Origin: Herbaspirillum hiltneri N3 | GTDB lineage: Bacteria > Pseudomonadota > Gammaproteobacteria > Burkholderiales > Burkholderiaceae_D | Direction of reading: 5' to 3' | DNA length: 64,000 nucleotides | Assembly: GCF_001267925.1 (NCBI RefSeq) | Contig: NZ_CP011409.1 | Location: 4,402,001 to 4,466,000, forward strand | Shown here: piece by piece, positions 8,939-17,916 of the stretch | Layout: each line of letters begins with the position of its first letter | Position numbering within the stretch: the stretch's first letter is position 1 | The notes under the pieces: generated by a model | Database searches by the model: none | Seen by the model: only the letters and a program-made list of their open reading frames with translations | What the model was told of the DNA's origin: nothing | Translations under genes and position numbers: made by a program

Positions 8939-9595
8939 ATGCAAAAAGTTATCCTTTTCGGCATTTTGGATACGGCTCAGCTGGCGCACTATTATCTGAA
9001 AAAAGATCCGACCATTGAAGTCGTCGGCTTTACCGTGCATGAGCAGTATGTCCCGGAGAGCAAATTTTTCGAAGGCTTGCCGGTTGTTCCGTATGAATCC
9101 GTCACCAGCTATTTTCCTCCTTCCGAATATAAGTTGTTCGTTCCGATGACCGGACGAAAAATGAATCGCCTGCGGGAATCGATTTATCTGGAAGGCAAGG
9201 AAAAAGGCTACAGTTTCTATTCGTACGTCAGTCCGCACGCCACCGTCAACGACAACCAAATCGGCGAAAACTGCTTCATTCTCGAAGACAATACGCTACA
9301 GCCATTTACAAAAATCGGCAACAACGTCGTCATGTGGAGCGGCAATCACATCGGCCATCACGGCGAGATCAAAGACCACGTATTTTTCACTTCGCATGTC
9401 GTCTTGTCGGGTCACTGCACCGTGCACTCCTATTCATGGTTCGGCGTCAACGCCACGATCACCAATAACTGCACGATTGCGGAAGGCACATGCGTGGCGA
9501 TGGGCGCTCTGATCTCCAAGAACACGCAAGAGTGGCAGCTGTACATCGGGTCTCCAGCACGGGCGGCGAAGAGCAGCCAGGAACTGGACTTTTAA
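8939..9595 (+). CDS. NeuD-like hexapeptide-repeat acyltransferase
   Basis: A 218-residue protein. The N-terminal segment MQKVILFGILDTAQLAHYYL is the nucleotide-binding-like PglD/NeuD domain. It is followed by a left-handed beta-helix of hexapeptide repeats (IGENCFILEDNTLQPFTKIG, then IGHHGEIKDHVFF) and ends YIGSPARAAK, typical of sugar O- or N-acetyltransferases. A GGAG ribosome site precedes the ATG. First gene of a five-gene rightward run (8939-12822). Confidence 0.85.
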   Translation: MQKVILFGILDTAQLAHYYLKKDPTIEVVGFTVHEQYVPESKFFEGLPVVPYESVTSYFPPSEYKLFVPMTGRKMNRLRESIYLEGKEKGYSFYSYVSPHATVNDNQIGENCFILEDNTLQPFTKIGNNVVMWSGNHIGHHGEIKDHVFFTSHVVLSGHCTVHSYSWFGVNATITNNCTIAEGTCVAMGALISKNTQEWQLYIGSPARAAKSSQELDF

Positions 9596-9610
9596 ATTTT
9601 TAGGAAAAAC

Positions 9611-10534
9611 ATGGCTTGGAAGAAGCTCGGCAGAATTTTTGACCCCGACAAGGAATGGGTCGGATCACATGCCCAGGTACCGACAACACTCGTGCTTGAC
9701 GATCTAGTCCGCGTCTTCATCTCCACCCGGAACGCGGCCGGCAAGAGCCTGTGCTATGCCGTGGATCTCGACAAGAACGATCCCGGCAAAATCATTGCCC
9801 GTCATTCGGAACCCTGCCTCGGCTTCGGCAAACCGGGGACCTTTGACGACGACGGCGTCATGCCCAGCTATGCGCTCCAAAAAGACGGCAAGACTTATCT
9901 GTACTACAGCGGCTGGAACCAGCGCCTGACGGTGCCGTATCACAATTCCATGGGCGTGGCGGTATCAGACGACAACGGCTTGCATTTCAAGAAGTTGTTC
10001 GAAGGCCCGATCATGGACAGAACAGCAACGGAGCCCTATGTTGCCGTCACGCCGACCATTCTGTTCGATGATGGCCTGTGGAAGATGTGGTACGTCTCCG
10101 GCGTCAGCTGGCTGCAAGTGGATGGAAAATATGAACCGCTGTATGTCATCAAATATGCCGAATCGCAAGACGGTTACAATTTCACGCGCTATCCGGAGCA
10201 CTGCCTGACGTCCCGCTTCGAGACGGAAGCCTTCTCACGTCCTTGCGTCATCAAGGAAGACGGCATCTTCAAAATGTGGTTCTGCTCCCGCGCATCGCAG
10301 GACTACCGCAACGGCGCCGGCTCCTACCGGATCCGCTATGCCGAATCCGTCGACGGCAAGACCTGGACACGCTACGATGACGACGGCATCCCGCCATCAC
10401 CCGAAGGTTGGGACTCTCTCATGACCTGCTATCCTTTCATTTTCAAGGCAGCAGACAAGAAATACATGTTGTACAACGGAAACCGGTTTGGCACGACAGG
10501 ATTCGGCTTAGCCCTTTGGAGCAATGATGAGTAA
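9611..10534 (+). CDS. beta-propeller glycosidase-like protein (GH43/GH32 fold)
   Basis: A 307-residue protein whose repeated blades have the shape of five-bladed glycosidase propellers (KTYLYYSGWNQ, LWKMWYVSGVSW, GIFKMWFCSRAS, KYMLYNGN). It has no signal peptide, so it is probably cytosolic. In carbohydrate loci such proteins are often annotated glycosyl hydrolase or transferase without proof. The stop overlaps the start of the next gene. Function is unknown. Confidence 0.65.
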   Translation: MAWKKLGRIFDPDKEWVGSHAQVPTTLVLDDLVRVFISTRNAAGKSLCYAVDLDKNDPGKIIARHSEPCLGFGKPGTFDDDGVMPSYALQKDGKTYLYYSGWNQRLTVPYHNSMGVAVSDDNGLHFKKLFEGPIMDRTATEPYVAVTPTILFDDGLWKMWYVSGVSWLQVDGKYEPLYVIKYAESQDGYNFTRYPEHCLTSRFETEAFSRPCVIKEDGIFKMWFCSRASQDYRNGAGSYRIRYAESVDGKTWTRYDDDGIPPSPEGWDSLMTCYPFIFKAADKKYMLYNGNRFGTTGFGLALWSNDE

Positions 10535-11309
10535 TCAAAACAATATTCAGGACGACGTTTACAAACTCGAATCAACAGCCTCGGATGCGCAATTCGCCTT
10601 CCGTGAAAAGTTGTTGGAGATGTATCAAAAAAGTCCGTTGTCGCAAGAAGATCTGCTCTTCAATGTCGGCCTGTACACCCGCAGCTCAGTACTGGTGAAG
10701 TTCATCGTGCTCAACGACCTGTACAAGCGTTTCAAGCATATTCCCGGGATGCTCGTGGAATTTGGCACCTGGTACGGCCACAATCTGGTCCTGCTGGAAA
10801 ACCTGCGCGCCATTTACGAGCCCTTCAACAAGCAGCGCCAGATCGTCGGCTTCGATACTTTTGAAGGCTATTCCAAACCGAGCGACAAGGATCGGCAGGA
10901 AAGCGGCGTCTGGGTTGAGAATTCCTATTCGACTCAGGCCAGCTACAAGGATTACCTGAATGAGTTGCTGCAAGTTCATGAAGGCAACAACGTCATTGGT
11001 CACAAGCGCGGTGTCCACTCGTTGGTTGCCGGCGACGTCACCAGGACTGCTCCGGACTTTTTTGCCAATAATGCATCGAGCATCATCGCCTTCGCCTACT
11101 TCGACATGGGCCTGTACGAGCCGACTTTAGCGGCGCTCAAGGCAATCAAGCCGCATCTGGTTTCCGGCAGCATTTTGCTCATGGACGAACTGACCTGGCC
11201 CGAATCCCCAGGCGAGGCACTGGCATTCAAGGAAGTCTTCAAGACCAGTGAATACTCTCTTGAGAAGTGCGAGTTGTATCCGTCCAAGTGCATCGTGACC
11301 ATCAAGTAA
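10524..11309 (+). CDS. TylF-like O-methyltransferase
   Basis: A 261-residue class I SAM-dependent methyltransferase. The SAM-binding stretch LVEFGTWYGHNLVLLENL, the VGFDTFEGYSKPS segment and the metal-site region FAYFDMGLYEPTLAAL match macrocin O-methyltransferase (TylF/NovP) relatives that methylate sugar hydroxyls. Two adjacent ATG codons (10524 and 10527) could start it. It overlaps the upstream propeller gene. Confidence 0.82.
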   Translation: MMSNQNNIQDDVYKLESTASDAQFAFREKLLEMYQKSPLSQEDLLFNVGLYTRSSVLVKFIVLNDLYKRFKHIPGMLVEFGTWYGHNLVLLENLRAIYEPFNKQRQIVGFDTFEGYSKPSDKDRQESGVWVENSYSTQASYKDYLNELLQVHEGNNVIGHKRGVHSLVAGDVTRTAPDFFANNASSIIAFAYFDMGLYEPTLAALKAIKPHLVSGSILLMDELTWPESPGEALAFKEVFKTSEYSLEKCELYPSKCIVTIK

Positions 11310-11314
11310 TCAAT

Positions 11315-12094
11315 ATGATTTCGACTCAGGATTACGATGTACTGATGGAAGAAAAAGGATGGATCGTTTTCGAAAACGCCATCCCCGCCGATATCATTTC
11401 CCGCATGCGCGAGGACATTCATCCCGCGTATGAAATCTGCCGCGAATACCAGATCAAGAATGGGATCGATCAGGACACCAGCTTTACGGTGCATCACCTG
11501 ATCGGACAATTTGAAAGCTATCTCGATTGCCTGAAGGCGTATCCCATTTACGACTTCATCGAGCGCTACTTCGGCGGCAAGTTCATTCTTAATTCCTACG
11601 GCGGCGCTATCAACACGCGTGCTTCAGTGTCGTACGCGCAGCGTGTGCATCGCGATATCCGCTCGTATTCCGGAGCGATCCCGCTATTGCTCAATACGCT
11701 GGTGATGCTTGACGACTTCACTCCGCACAATGGATCCACATGGATGCTCTCCGGCTCTCACAAGAGCGAAGCCAAACCCAGCGACGAGTACTTCAAAGAG
11801 CATGCGGAACAGGCGCTCGGTTCGGCCGGTAGCATCCTGATGTTCAACTCCAACGTCTGGCATGCCGGCGGCAATAATGAAACAGATCAGCTGCGCCGCT
11901 CGGTGACACCGATGTTTTCGAAGCCGTTCATGAAACAGCAGTTCGATTATCCGCGCGCCCTCGGCTATGACAAAGGCGACAGCTACGACGAGAACTTGCG
12001 CCAGATTCTTGGCTACAACTCACGTGTTCCCGCAACGCTGGACGAATGGTATCAACCGCCGGCAAAGCGGATGTATCGCCCCAATCAAGGATGA
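11315..12094 (+). CDS. PhyH-family dioxygenase, second copy
   Basis: A 259-residue phytanoyl-CoA dioxygenase-like protein. RVHRDIRSYSG carries the HxD pair and NVWHAGGNNETDQLRRS the distal His and the 2-oxoglutarate Arg. I start it at ATG 11315, just behind the upstream stop; a longer in-frame start would run into the TylF-like gene. Its stop codon overlaps the next start (ATGA). It is only distantly similar to the PhyH protein at 7984, so it probably has another substrate. Confidence 0.82.
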   Translation: MISTQDYDVLMEEKGWIVFENAIPADIISRMREDIHPAYEICREYQIKNGIDQDTSFTVHHLIGQFESYLDCLKAYPIYDFIERYFGGKFILNSYGGAINTRASVSYAQRVHRDIRSYSGAIPLLLNTLVMLDDFTPHNGSTWMLSGSHKSEAKPSDEYFKEHAEQALGSAGSILMFNSNVWHAGGNNETDQLRRSVTPMFSKPFMKQQFDYPRALGYDKGDSYDENLRQILGYNSRVPATLDEWYQPPAKRMYRPNQG

Positions 12095-12822
12095 ACATGG
12101 CTCGCGATCTGAACACTGAGTATCAGGATACCGAAAATCGTCTGTACGCCTACGATTTCGACTACATCCACCGTAACTACATGATCAAGGCTTTGTCCTG
12201 TTATTTCCGGCCAGGCAATGTCCTGGAAATGGGTTGCTATCACGGCGAATTCACCAAGAAGCTGCAACCATTCTTTCAGGACATTACGGTTATCGAGGGT
12301 TCTTCCGACCTGATCGATATTGCACGGAAAAATGTCGGTGGCAACGTCGACTTCATCCTCAGCCGTTTTGAAGAAGCTGCCCCGGCCAAACGATTTGATA
12401 ATATTTTTTTGGTGCACACGCTCGAACATTTGAGCGATCCCCAGTTGGTGCTGAAGAAAATTCGTGAATGGCTGACCCCGTCAGGCCGGTTGTTTATCGT
12501 CGTGCCGAACGCCAATGCAGCATCACGTCAAATTGCCGTCAACATGGGACTCATCGATTTCAATGCGGCGGTCACAGAGGGCGAGAAAAATCATGGCCAT
12601 CGGGTAACTTACAGCCTTGACACACTGGAGCATGAAGCACTGCAAGCCGGCTTTCAGGTGGAACAACGCGGTGGCATCCTGTTCAAACCACTGGCCAATT
12701 TCCAGTTTGATTCCGCCTATCGCGCAGGCATTATCAATGATGCCTTTTTCGACGGATGCTATAAGCTGGGAATGAAGTATCCGGATCTGACGGCAAGTGT
12801 TTTTGTGGTCTGCACCGGCTGA
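12091..12822 (+). CDS. class I SAM methyltransferase
   Basis: A 243-residue protein with motif I VLEMGCYHGEFTKKL, acidic motif II VIEGSSDLIDIA and VHTLEHLSDPQLVLKKI, typical of Methyltransf_11/23 enzymes of sugar and lipid biosynthesis. Start chosen at ATG 12091, which overlaps the upstream stop as ATGA. Last gene of the rightward block. Confidence 0.82.
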   Translation: MNMARDLNTEYQDTENRLYAYDFDYIHRNYMIKALSCYFRPGNVLEMGCYHGEFTKKLQPFFQDITVIEGSSDLIDIARKNVGGNVDFILSRFEEAAPAKRFDNIFLVHTLEHLSDPQLVLKKIREWLTPSGRLFIVVPNANAASRQIAVNMGLIDFNAAVTEGEKNHGHRVTYSLDTLEHEALQAGFQVEQRGGILFKPLANFQFDSAYRAGIINDAFFDGCYKLGMKYPDLTASVFVVCTG

Positions 12823-12862
12823 GCCACAGCCGCCGCCACTCCAGATTCTGCGACAGGTCGTC

Positions 12863-13564
12863 TCAGACGTAGTCGTAAGCGTCCAGATGCGACCTGATTT
12901 GTTTCGGCCCCACTTCCATCAACGCATCGATGATCGAAAGATAGGGTGTGAATCCGGAACCTCGCTGAGGATAGGGCAAAGGTCGCATCGCGATGAAACG
13001 CAAGTCGATGCCGACCTGGGAGAATGAAGCGGCATCATACAATTCTTTTCCACCTTGTGCATTGATGTAGACGTCGGCCTGTTCTCGCCGGGCGATGTCG
13101 ATGATTCGCTCCTGCGCGGCCAGTTGACTGTTGGCATAGTCGCGACTGGTCACGACAAACTCCGTCTCGATCTCCATGAAGCTCGCCATCGTCTGCAGAT
13201 GATGCGCGAGGTAGTCGGCCAGATTGCTGCGCTCATAAGTCAGGACACCTTCGATGACCGGAAAGACGTCATTGAAGTAAGGTGCTTTTTTATAAGTCAC
13301 TTCGACCATGCGCAGCATTTTCTTAAGCCACTCAGCGGTCGGTGCAATGTCGATATCGCAGATCTTCTTGTTCTGCGAAGCCTGGCGCAACGGTAAAGTG
13401 ATCAATGTCGGCTCACCGTTGATGAGCAAGCGATTGCGATTGATCCATCCACGGTTGATGTAATTCACATCGTCATAGATGACAAAACGATCGGCAGCCT
13501 GGATTAACTGCCAGTAACCGATATAAGGGAAAAAATAAGGCTGCATGATCGCCAGCCGTGTCAT
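12863..13564 (-). CDS. WbqC-like family protein
   Basis: A 233-residue protein with the family hallmark AIMQPYFFPYIGYWQLI at the N-terminus, FVIYDDVNYINRGWINRN next, and a conserved tail (GSGFTPYLSIIDALMEVG). WbqC proteins occur in O-antigen clusters near aminotransferases; their biochemical role is not established. The start overlaps the stop of the aminotransferase gene, so the two are co-transcribed. Confidence 0.9.
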   Translation of the reverse strand: MTRLAIMQPYFFPYIGYWQLIQAADRFVIYDDVNYINRGWINRNRLLINGEPTLITLPLRQASQNKKICDIDIAPTAEWLKKMLRMVEVTYKKAPYFNDVFPVIEGVLTYERSNLADYLAHHLQTMASFMEIETEFVVTSRDYANSQLAAQERIIDIARREQADVYINAQGGKELYDAASFSQVGIDLRFIAMRPLPYPQRGSGFTPYLSIIDALMEVGPKQIRSHLDAYDYV

Positions 13565-14694
13565 GCGCGCCCGGCCTCCGAGATCGCCGCGATAACCGTA
13601 TCCACCTGCTCTTCCGACAAACCCGGATAAATGGGGAGACAGATCACCTGATTCGCAACTCGGGTCGCTACCGGCAAGTTCGCAGCATCGGCAGATGGGA
13701 GCTCACAATACACGGGAGAATTCGAGATCAATGGATAGAAATAGCGGCGCGTATAAATGCCCTTGTCTTGCAAGTGCTGAAACAAGGCATCTCGCGACAA
13801 TGGATAAGCCTCGTCGATAAGAATCGGGAAATACGCATAGTTGGCGGTACTTTCGTTGAGGCCCTCGATACAAGTCACGCCAGGAATAGCAGCCAGCTTT
13901 TGCCGGTATCGTTGATCTATCACCTGCCGCTGTTGTAGCGCCGACCCGATGTCCTTCAGTTGCAGCAGGCCAAAGGCTGCATGGATTTCACTCAGCTTGC
14001 CGTTTGTTCCCAATAAGGCGACCGTACTGCCATCTCGTTCGAAACCGAAATTCTTCAATTGATCAATGCGTTGCTTGGTTTCTTTGTCGTGACTGACAAT
14101 CGCCCCTCCTTCGAAGGTGTTGAAGACTTTCGTGGCATGAAAGCTCAGGACCGACAAGTCGCCGTACTTGAGGATGCTGCCCTGTGCATCTTGTACGCCA
14201 AAGGCATGAGCGGCATCGTAAATTACCTTCAGGCCATGTTTGTCGGCGATTGTTCGAATTGCGTGGACATCGCAAGGGTGCCCGTAGCAGTGGACCGGCA
14301 TGATCGCCTTGGTCGCAGGCGTAATTGCAGCTTCAATACGCGCAGGATCGAGATTGAGCGTCTGCGGATCGATATCGACAAATACCGGCTTCAGCTGGTT
14401 CCATAACAACGAATGTGTTGTCGCGATAAAGGAATACGGCGTGGTAATCACTTCACCGTCGATGTCCGCCGCCTGCAACGCTGTGAGTAACGCCTGCGTG
14501 CCGTTGCCAAACAAGGAAATATGCGCGACCCCCAGAAAGTCACACAGCGCTGCTTCCAGACGTTGATGGTAAGGCCCACCGTTGGTGAGGATCCGGGCAT
14601 CCCAAATTTCCTGCAAATAGGGAATGAATTCCTCCAACGGTGGCAACACCGGGCGGGTTACAAATATCGGTTCCTTATCGCTCATATGCTTCAT
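13561..14694 (-). CDS. DegT/DnrJ/EryC1/StrS sugar aminotransferase
   Basis: A PLP-dependent aminotransferase of about 377 residues. DAAHAFGVQ and SFHATKVFNTFEGGAIV with the PLP Lys are clear, and the start PPLEEFIPYLQEIWDARILTNGG matches the family. It aminates a keto-sugar nucleotide, usually from glutamate. I placed the start at ATG 14694 (AAGG upstream); ATG 14685 or a longer start are possible. Confidence 0.87.
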   Translation of the reverse strand: MKHMSDKEPIFVTRPVLPPLEEFIPYLQEIWDARILTNGGPYHQRLEAALCDFLGVAHISLFGNGTQALLTALQAADIDGEVITTPYSFIATTHSLLWNQLKPVFVDIDPQTLNLDPARIEAAITPATKAIMPVHCYGHPCDVHAIRTIADKHGLKVIYDAAHAFGVQDAQGSILKYGDLSVLSFHATKVFNTFEGGAIVSHDKETKQRIDQLKNFGFERDGSTVALLGTNGKLSEIHAAFGLLQLKDIGSALQQRQVIDQRYRQKLAAIPGVTCIEGLNESTANYAYFPILIDEAYPLSRDALFQHLQDKGIYTRRYFYPLISNSPVYCELPSADAANLPVATRVANQVICLPIYPGLSEEQVDTVIAAISEAGRA

Positions 14695-14745
14695 ATGCCT
14701 TACGACCAACCTGGCCTCATCCTGCGACATCACCATGCCGAGGTT

Positions 14746-15450
14746 TTATTTTTTCTGACAAACGAACACGAAATATTCAAGCGGCAAGCCGAAACAATCA
14801 TCGGATATCTTGGCCCTTGAGAAATTGGTGAAATGCGCACCGAACAATTCTTCAATATGCTCAAACGAATTGAAACGATACATCAAAGTACCTTTCAGCA
14901 GCCCGTTTCCCCATTTGTTTTCCGGAGGATTGACCTCAATCCGGTTGCCGCCCAAATCTTCACAACCGATGAGGGAATAGCAGTTACTGGTTGGCACTGA
15001 ACATACCATATAGCCACCGGATTTCAGCGTGCGGGCGTATTCGGCAATATGATCTTCGATATCCGAGGCTCTGTTATCCAGGTAATAGATTGCGTTCCAG
15101 GAAAGAAGATAGTCAAAGAAATCAGATTCAAACGGGATGTTAACGTTGGTCCCTGACTTAATCTCACTGCGAATCTGGAACGGATGATCCTGCAATTTTT
15201 GCTGTGTTATCTGCGCTGTTTTTTCAGTGACTTCGGTACCAAATAACTGAAAACCCAGTTTATGCAGTAACACCGAGTTACGGCCATCGCCACAGGAAAC
15301 ATCACAGATCTTCTTGCCGCGATAGTTCTTGTCAATCCTCAGATTTGGATAACCACCGACAAACGATCTCAAAACATATTCATTGGGAAAAAGCAACGAA
15401 CTCAGTTCGCTGTAGTAATTTTCCCAAGCGTCAAATTTTTCTTGCATCAC
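14746..15450 (-). CDS. class I SAM methyltransferase
   Basis: A 234-residue protein with motif I ICDVSCGDGRNSVLL and the post-motif FFDYLLSWNAIYYLD, as in Methyltransf_11/25 enzymes. It is upstream of the aminotransferase gene in the leftward operon (18975 to 12863) and probably modifies a sugar or glycan. Substrate unknown. Confidence 0.8.
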   Translation of the reverse strand: MMQEKFDAWENYYSELSSLLFPNEYVLRSFVGGYPNLRIDKNYRGKKICDVSCGDGRNSVLLHKLGFQLFGTEVTEKTAQITQQKLQDHPFQIRSEIKSGTNVNIPFESDFFDYLLSWNAIYYLDNRASDIEDHIAEYARTLKSGGYMVCSVPTSNCYSLIGCEDLGGNRIEVNPPENKWGNGLLKGTLMYRFNSFEHIEELFGAHFTNFSRAKISDDCFGLPLEYFVFVCQKK

Positions 15451-15505
15451 CGACTCCGTTCATTAAATTTATTGCCAGACGACTGGACGTCGGCGGGTGC
15501 CGGCG

Positions 15506-16852
15506 TTACGGCGTCTTGTTGAACTCATGTCGCGTCCAGAATCCACGCATGATTTCCCAGCATCGATCCGACTCTGCCTGCGCAATGTTGGCGGAGACAA
15601 CCTGCCCTTGCTCTTCGTGAATACGGAAATAGCTCAACGCTTCCGTGAGATAAATCGTATTGCCGCGCAAAGCAAGATTGACGTAAATCGCAACGTCGGA
15701 AGCCCATGAGATTTCCTGTCCATCAACGGACATGAAATCAGGCTTGACCTCGTCGAGTTCGGACTTCCTGAACATCACCGTGCTCGGCTCACCGACAAAA
15801 TTGATTTTGGTCGACAACAGGGCCGTTCCCAGAGAGAGGCCGTCGATAATGGAATCGACTGAAACCGGCAACTGTGTCGCAGTGATGTCGCCAAGGAAAT
15901 TCCCAAGCTTGTCGATCCGTTGCCGCTTAGATGTCAACAAGGTGATATCAGGGTGCTCGGCAAATGCCGTGACCATACGCTGCACGCAATTGGGCGCAAG
16001 CAAGTCGTCGTCATTGAGGAATTTGACGAACTCCCCTTTGGCCTCACTCAGGCAAAGACAATGATTGGATCTACCAATGTCCTGACCGGCTTTGGGATTG
16101 CGCAAGTAGCGAATACGCGTGTCTTTTTCACCGTATTCACGTGTGATGACTTCAATCGCATCGTTAGGGCAGTCATCGCTGACCACGATCTCGATGTTCT
16201 GATACGTCTGGGCCAGCGCACTTTCCAGGGCCAGCTTGAAATAGGTCGCCTTATAAGCCGGCATGACAATACTGACCAACGGATTGGCGTCGCTGCTCAA
16301 TTGCCGCAACGGCTTGCGGAATTCAACGATCAGCTGAGACGACTCGCGATATTCTCGGTTGTTCATCATCGGATCGCTGCTAATGCCGTACTGGCAGCGA
16401 CCAACCAGTTCAAGGCCTATCATTTTTCCGATGCGAATCAATTCTTCTTCGTCATAAATCCACTGATGTCCCCACCAGCGCATCGCGATATTCAAGCGCT
16501 CACAGCGGCTCGCCGTCCATGGCATGCCGAAGCGAGCCCAATCAGGATGTACGCGGTTGTTGACGTAATCGCCGATCATGTATTCCAGATCCGGCATGGC
16601 AATGCGCACCAGTCCGCCCGGTTTGAGAACCCGACGGCATTCATGCAACAGACGAATCCCTTGATTCTGCGCTACGTGCTCAAAAAAATGCTCGCTGTAG
16701 ATACCTGTTACCGTCCCTTGCTCCCATGGCAGAGGCTTGGTCAGATCCAGGTGCATGTCTGCGCCAGGAGAATCCAGGTCGATGTTGACGAAGCCTTGGA
16801 ATTTCTTGTCTCCGCAACCAAGATGAAGGTAAATGGGGTCCATGGTCGTCAT
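15506..16852 (-). CDS. methyltransferase-glycosyltransferase fusion
   Basis: A 448-residue two-domain protein. Residues 1 to about 150 are a SAM methyltransferase (YLHLGCGDKKFQGFVNIDLD, then LLHECRRVLKPGGLVRIAMP). Residues from about 190 onward are a GT2 glycosyltransferase (PLVSIVMPAYKATYFKLALE, SDDCPNDAIE, FVKFLNDDDLLAPN with the metal-binding DDD). Fusion of the two suggests addition and methylation of one sugar, or chain-end capping. The start overlaps the stop of the next gene upstream. Confidence 0.85.
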   Translation of the reverse strand: MTTMDPIYLHLGCGDKKFQGFVNIDLDSPGADMHLDLTKPLPWEQGTVTGIYSEHFFEHVAQNQGIRLLHECRRVLKPGGLVRIAMPDLEYMIGDYVNNRVHPDWARFGMPWTASRCERLNIAMRWWGHQWIYDEEELIRIGKMIGLELVGRCQYGISSDPMMNNREYRESSQLIVEFRKPLRQLSSDANPLVSIVMPAYKATYFKLALESALAQTYQNIEIVVSDDCPNDAIEVITREYGEKDTRIRYLRNPKAGQDIGRSNHCLCLSEAKGEFVKFLNDDDLLAPNCVQRMVTAFAEHPDITLLTSKRQRIDKLGNFLGDITATQLPVSVDSIIDGLSLGTALLSTKINFVGEPSTVMFRKSELDEVKPDFMSVDGQEISWASDVAIYVNLALRGNTIYLTEALSYFRIHEEQGQVVSANIAQAESDRCWEIMRGFWTRHEFNKTP

Positions 16853-17901
16853 TTGGAGAGGGGAGTAGTTTTAAGGAAGCCGCCGCCCGTCGCGGGTGCA
16901 GGAGCAACTGGTGCTGCAACCGGTGCCGCAGGTGCAGCCGCGAGGGACAAAGCCGCACCGGGGCTGGCATTCACCGCCGGGGCCACGGCACCGGCAATAC
17001 CGAAACCAAACTCGTCATAGCCGTGTCGCGGCGTGAGATTCACATTCTCGAACACCAGGACATCACCAATGAGCTTGTCATCATAATATTCTCCCTCGAA
17101 TAGCCCGGGGAAACGCAGCAGGGAGATGACTACCTTTTCCAATGGACCTGGGCCCAGATAATAGGCACCGCCGGCGGCCCAGGCGCGCAAGACAGGACGT
17201 CCATACACACGACGATTGAGGTCGTGGTCGTTACACAATCCCCAGTGATAACACCGGTCATGATCCAGACTGGATACCGGCACCCCGGCATAGGCATTTT
17301 CGCGCATCAGTTGCGTCAGACTCTGCCGCAGTTTGGCGGCATCGTGCAAACTCATTTCATCGTCGACCTTCATGACACCGACGTTATTGCCGATGTTCTC
17401 ATAAACCCATGCCAGCGCAGCCACCACTTTTTGCGGAGTTGACTCATAACTGTCGGATACGTCGACCTGCAACGCGCGCACATGTCCGATTGACGGTGTA
17501 TCGGCGCCGCTGATGATCATGTATTCAATATTGCTGCGATCAAACTGCGCCGCCAGACTTAAGGCCTTCGCCTCGTTGCGCTTGCTGGTAATGATCATCA
17601 CCAGATTCTTGATGCCTGACGTCTTTTTGACCATCTCCTTGTAGTCGCCAAGGATGTCGTTGTTGTAAGGCGTCGTCGCGATCGCCGCCTTCAGATGCCA
17701 CAAGGCCGCACTCTGATTTCCGCGCTCGCGCTCTACCTGAAACCGCAAGTAGTCCAGCGTCCATTTGTAGTTCGATGGGATATGTAAAAATTCCGATTCA
17801 AGCCGATCGCATTCTTTCAGAACGCTGTCCCAGGTGAGCGGCGATATCGGCATCTGCAGCAAAGTTGTCAGACGTGCATTGAAGTTCATCTTCAAGTCCA
17901 A
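16849..17901 (-). CDS. GT31-like glycosyltransferase candidate
   Basis: A 350-residue protein. The middle contains VGVMKVDDEMSL, a DxD-like motif, then AWAAGGAYYLGPGPLEKV and EYYDDKLIGDVL. This order resembles beta-1,3-galactosyltransferase-type (GT31) catalytic domains. The last 45 residues are almost pure Ala/Pro/Val/Gly (AAAPAAPVAAPVAPAPATGG), a low-complexity tail. The N-terminal 100 residues look alpha-helical (TPR-like). Assignment is by motif order only. Confidence 0.55.
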   Translation of the reverse strand: MDLKMNFNARLTTLLQMPISPLTWDSVLKECDRLESEFLHIPSNYKWTLDYLRFQVERERGNQSAALWHLKAAIATTPYNNDILGDYKEMVKKTSGIKNLVMIITSKRNEAKALSLAAQFDRSNIEYMIISGADTPSIGHVRALQVDVSDSYESTPQKVVAALAWVYENIGNNVGVMKVDDEMSLHDAAKLRQSLTQLMRENAYAGVPVSSLDHDRCYHWGLCNDHDLNRRVYGRPVLRAWAAGGAYYLGPGPLEKVVISLLRFPGLFEGEYYDDKLIGDVLVFENVNLTPRHGYDEFGFGIAGAVAPAVNASPGAALSLAAAPAAPVAAPVAPAPATGGGFLKTTPLSK

Positions 17902-17916
17902 TTTGGGTGAAATGGT

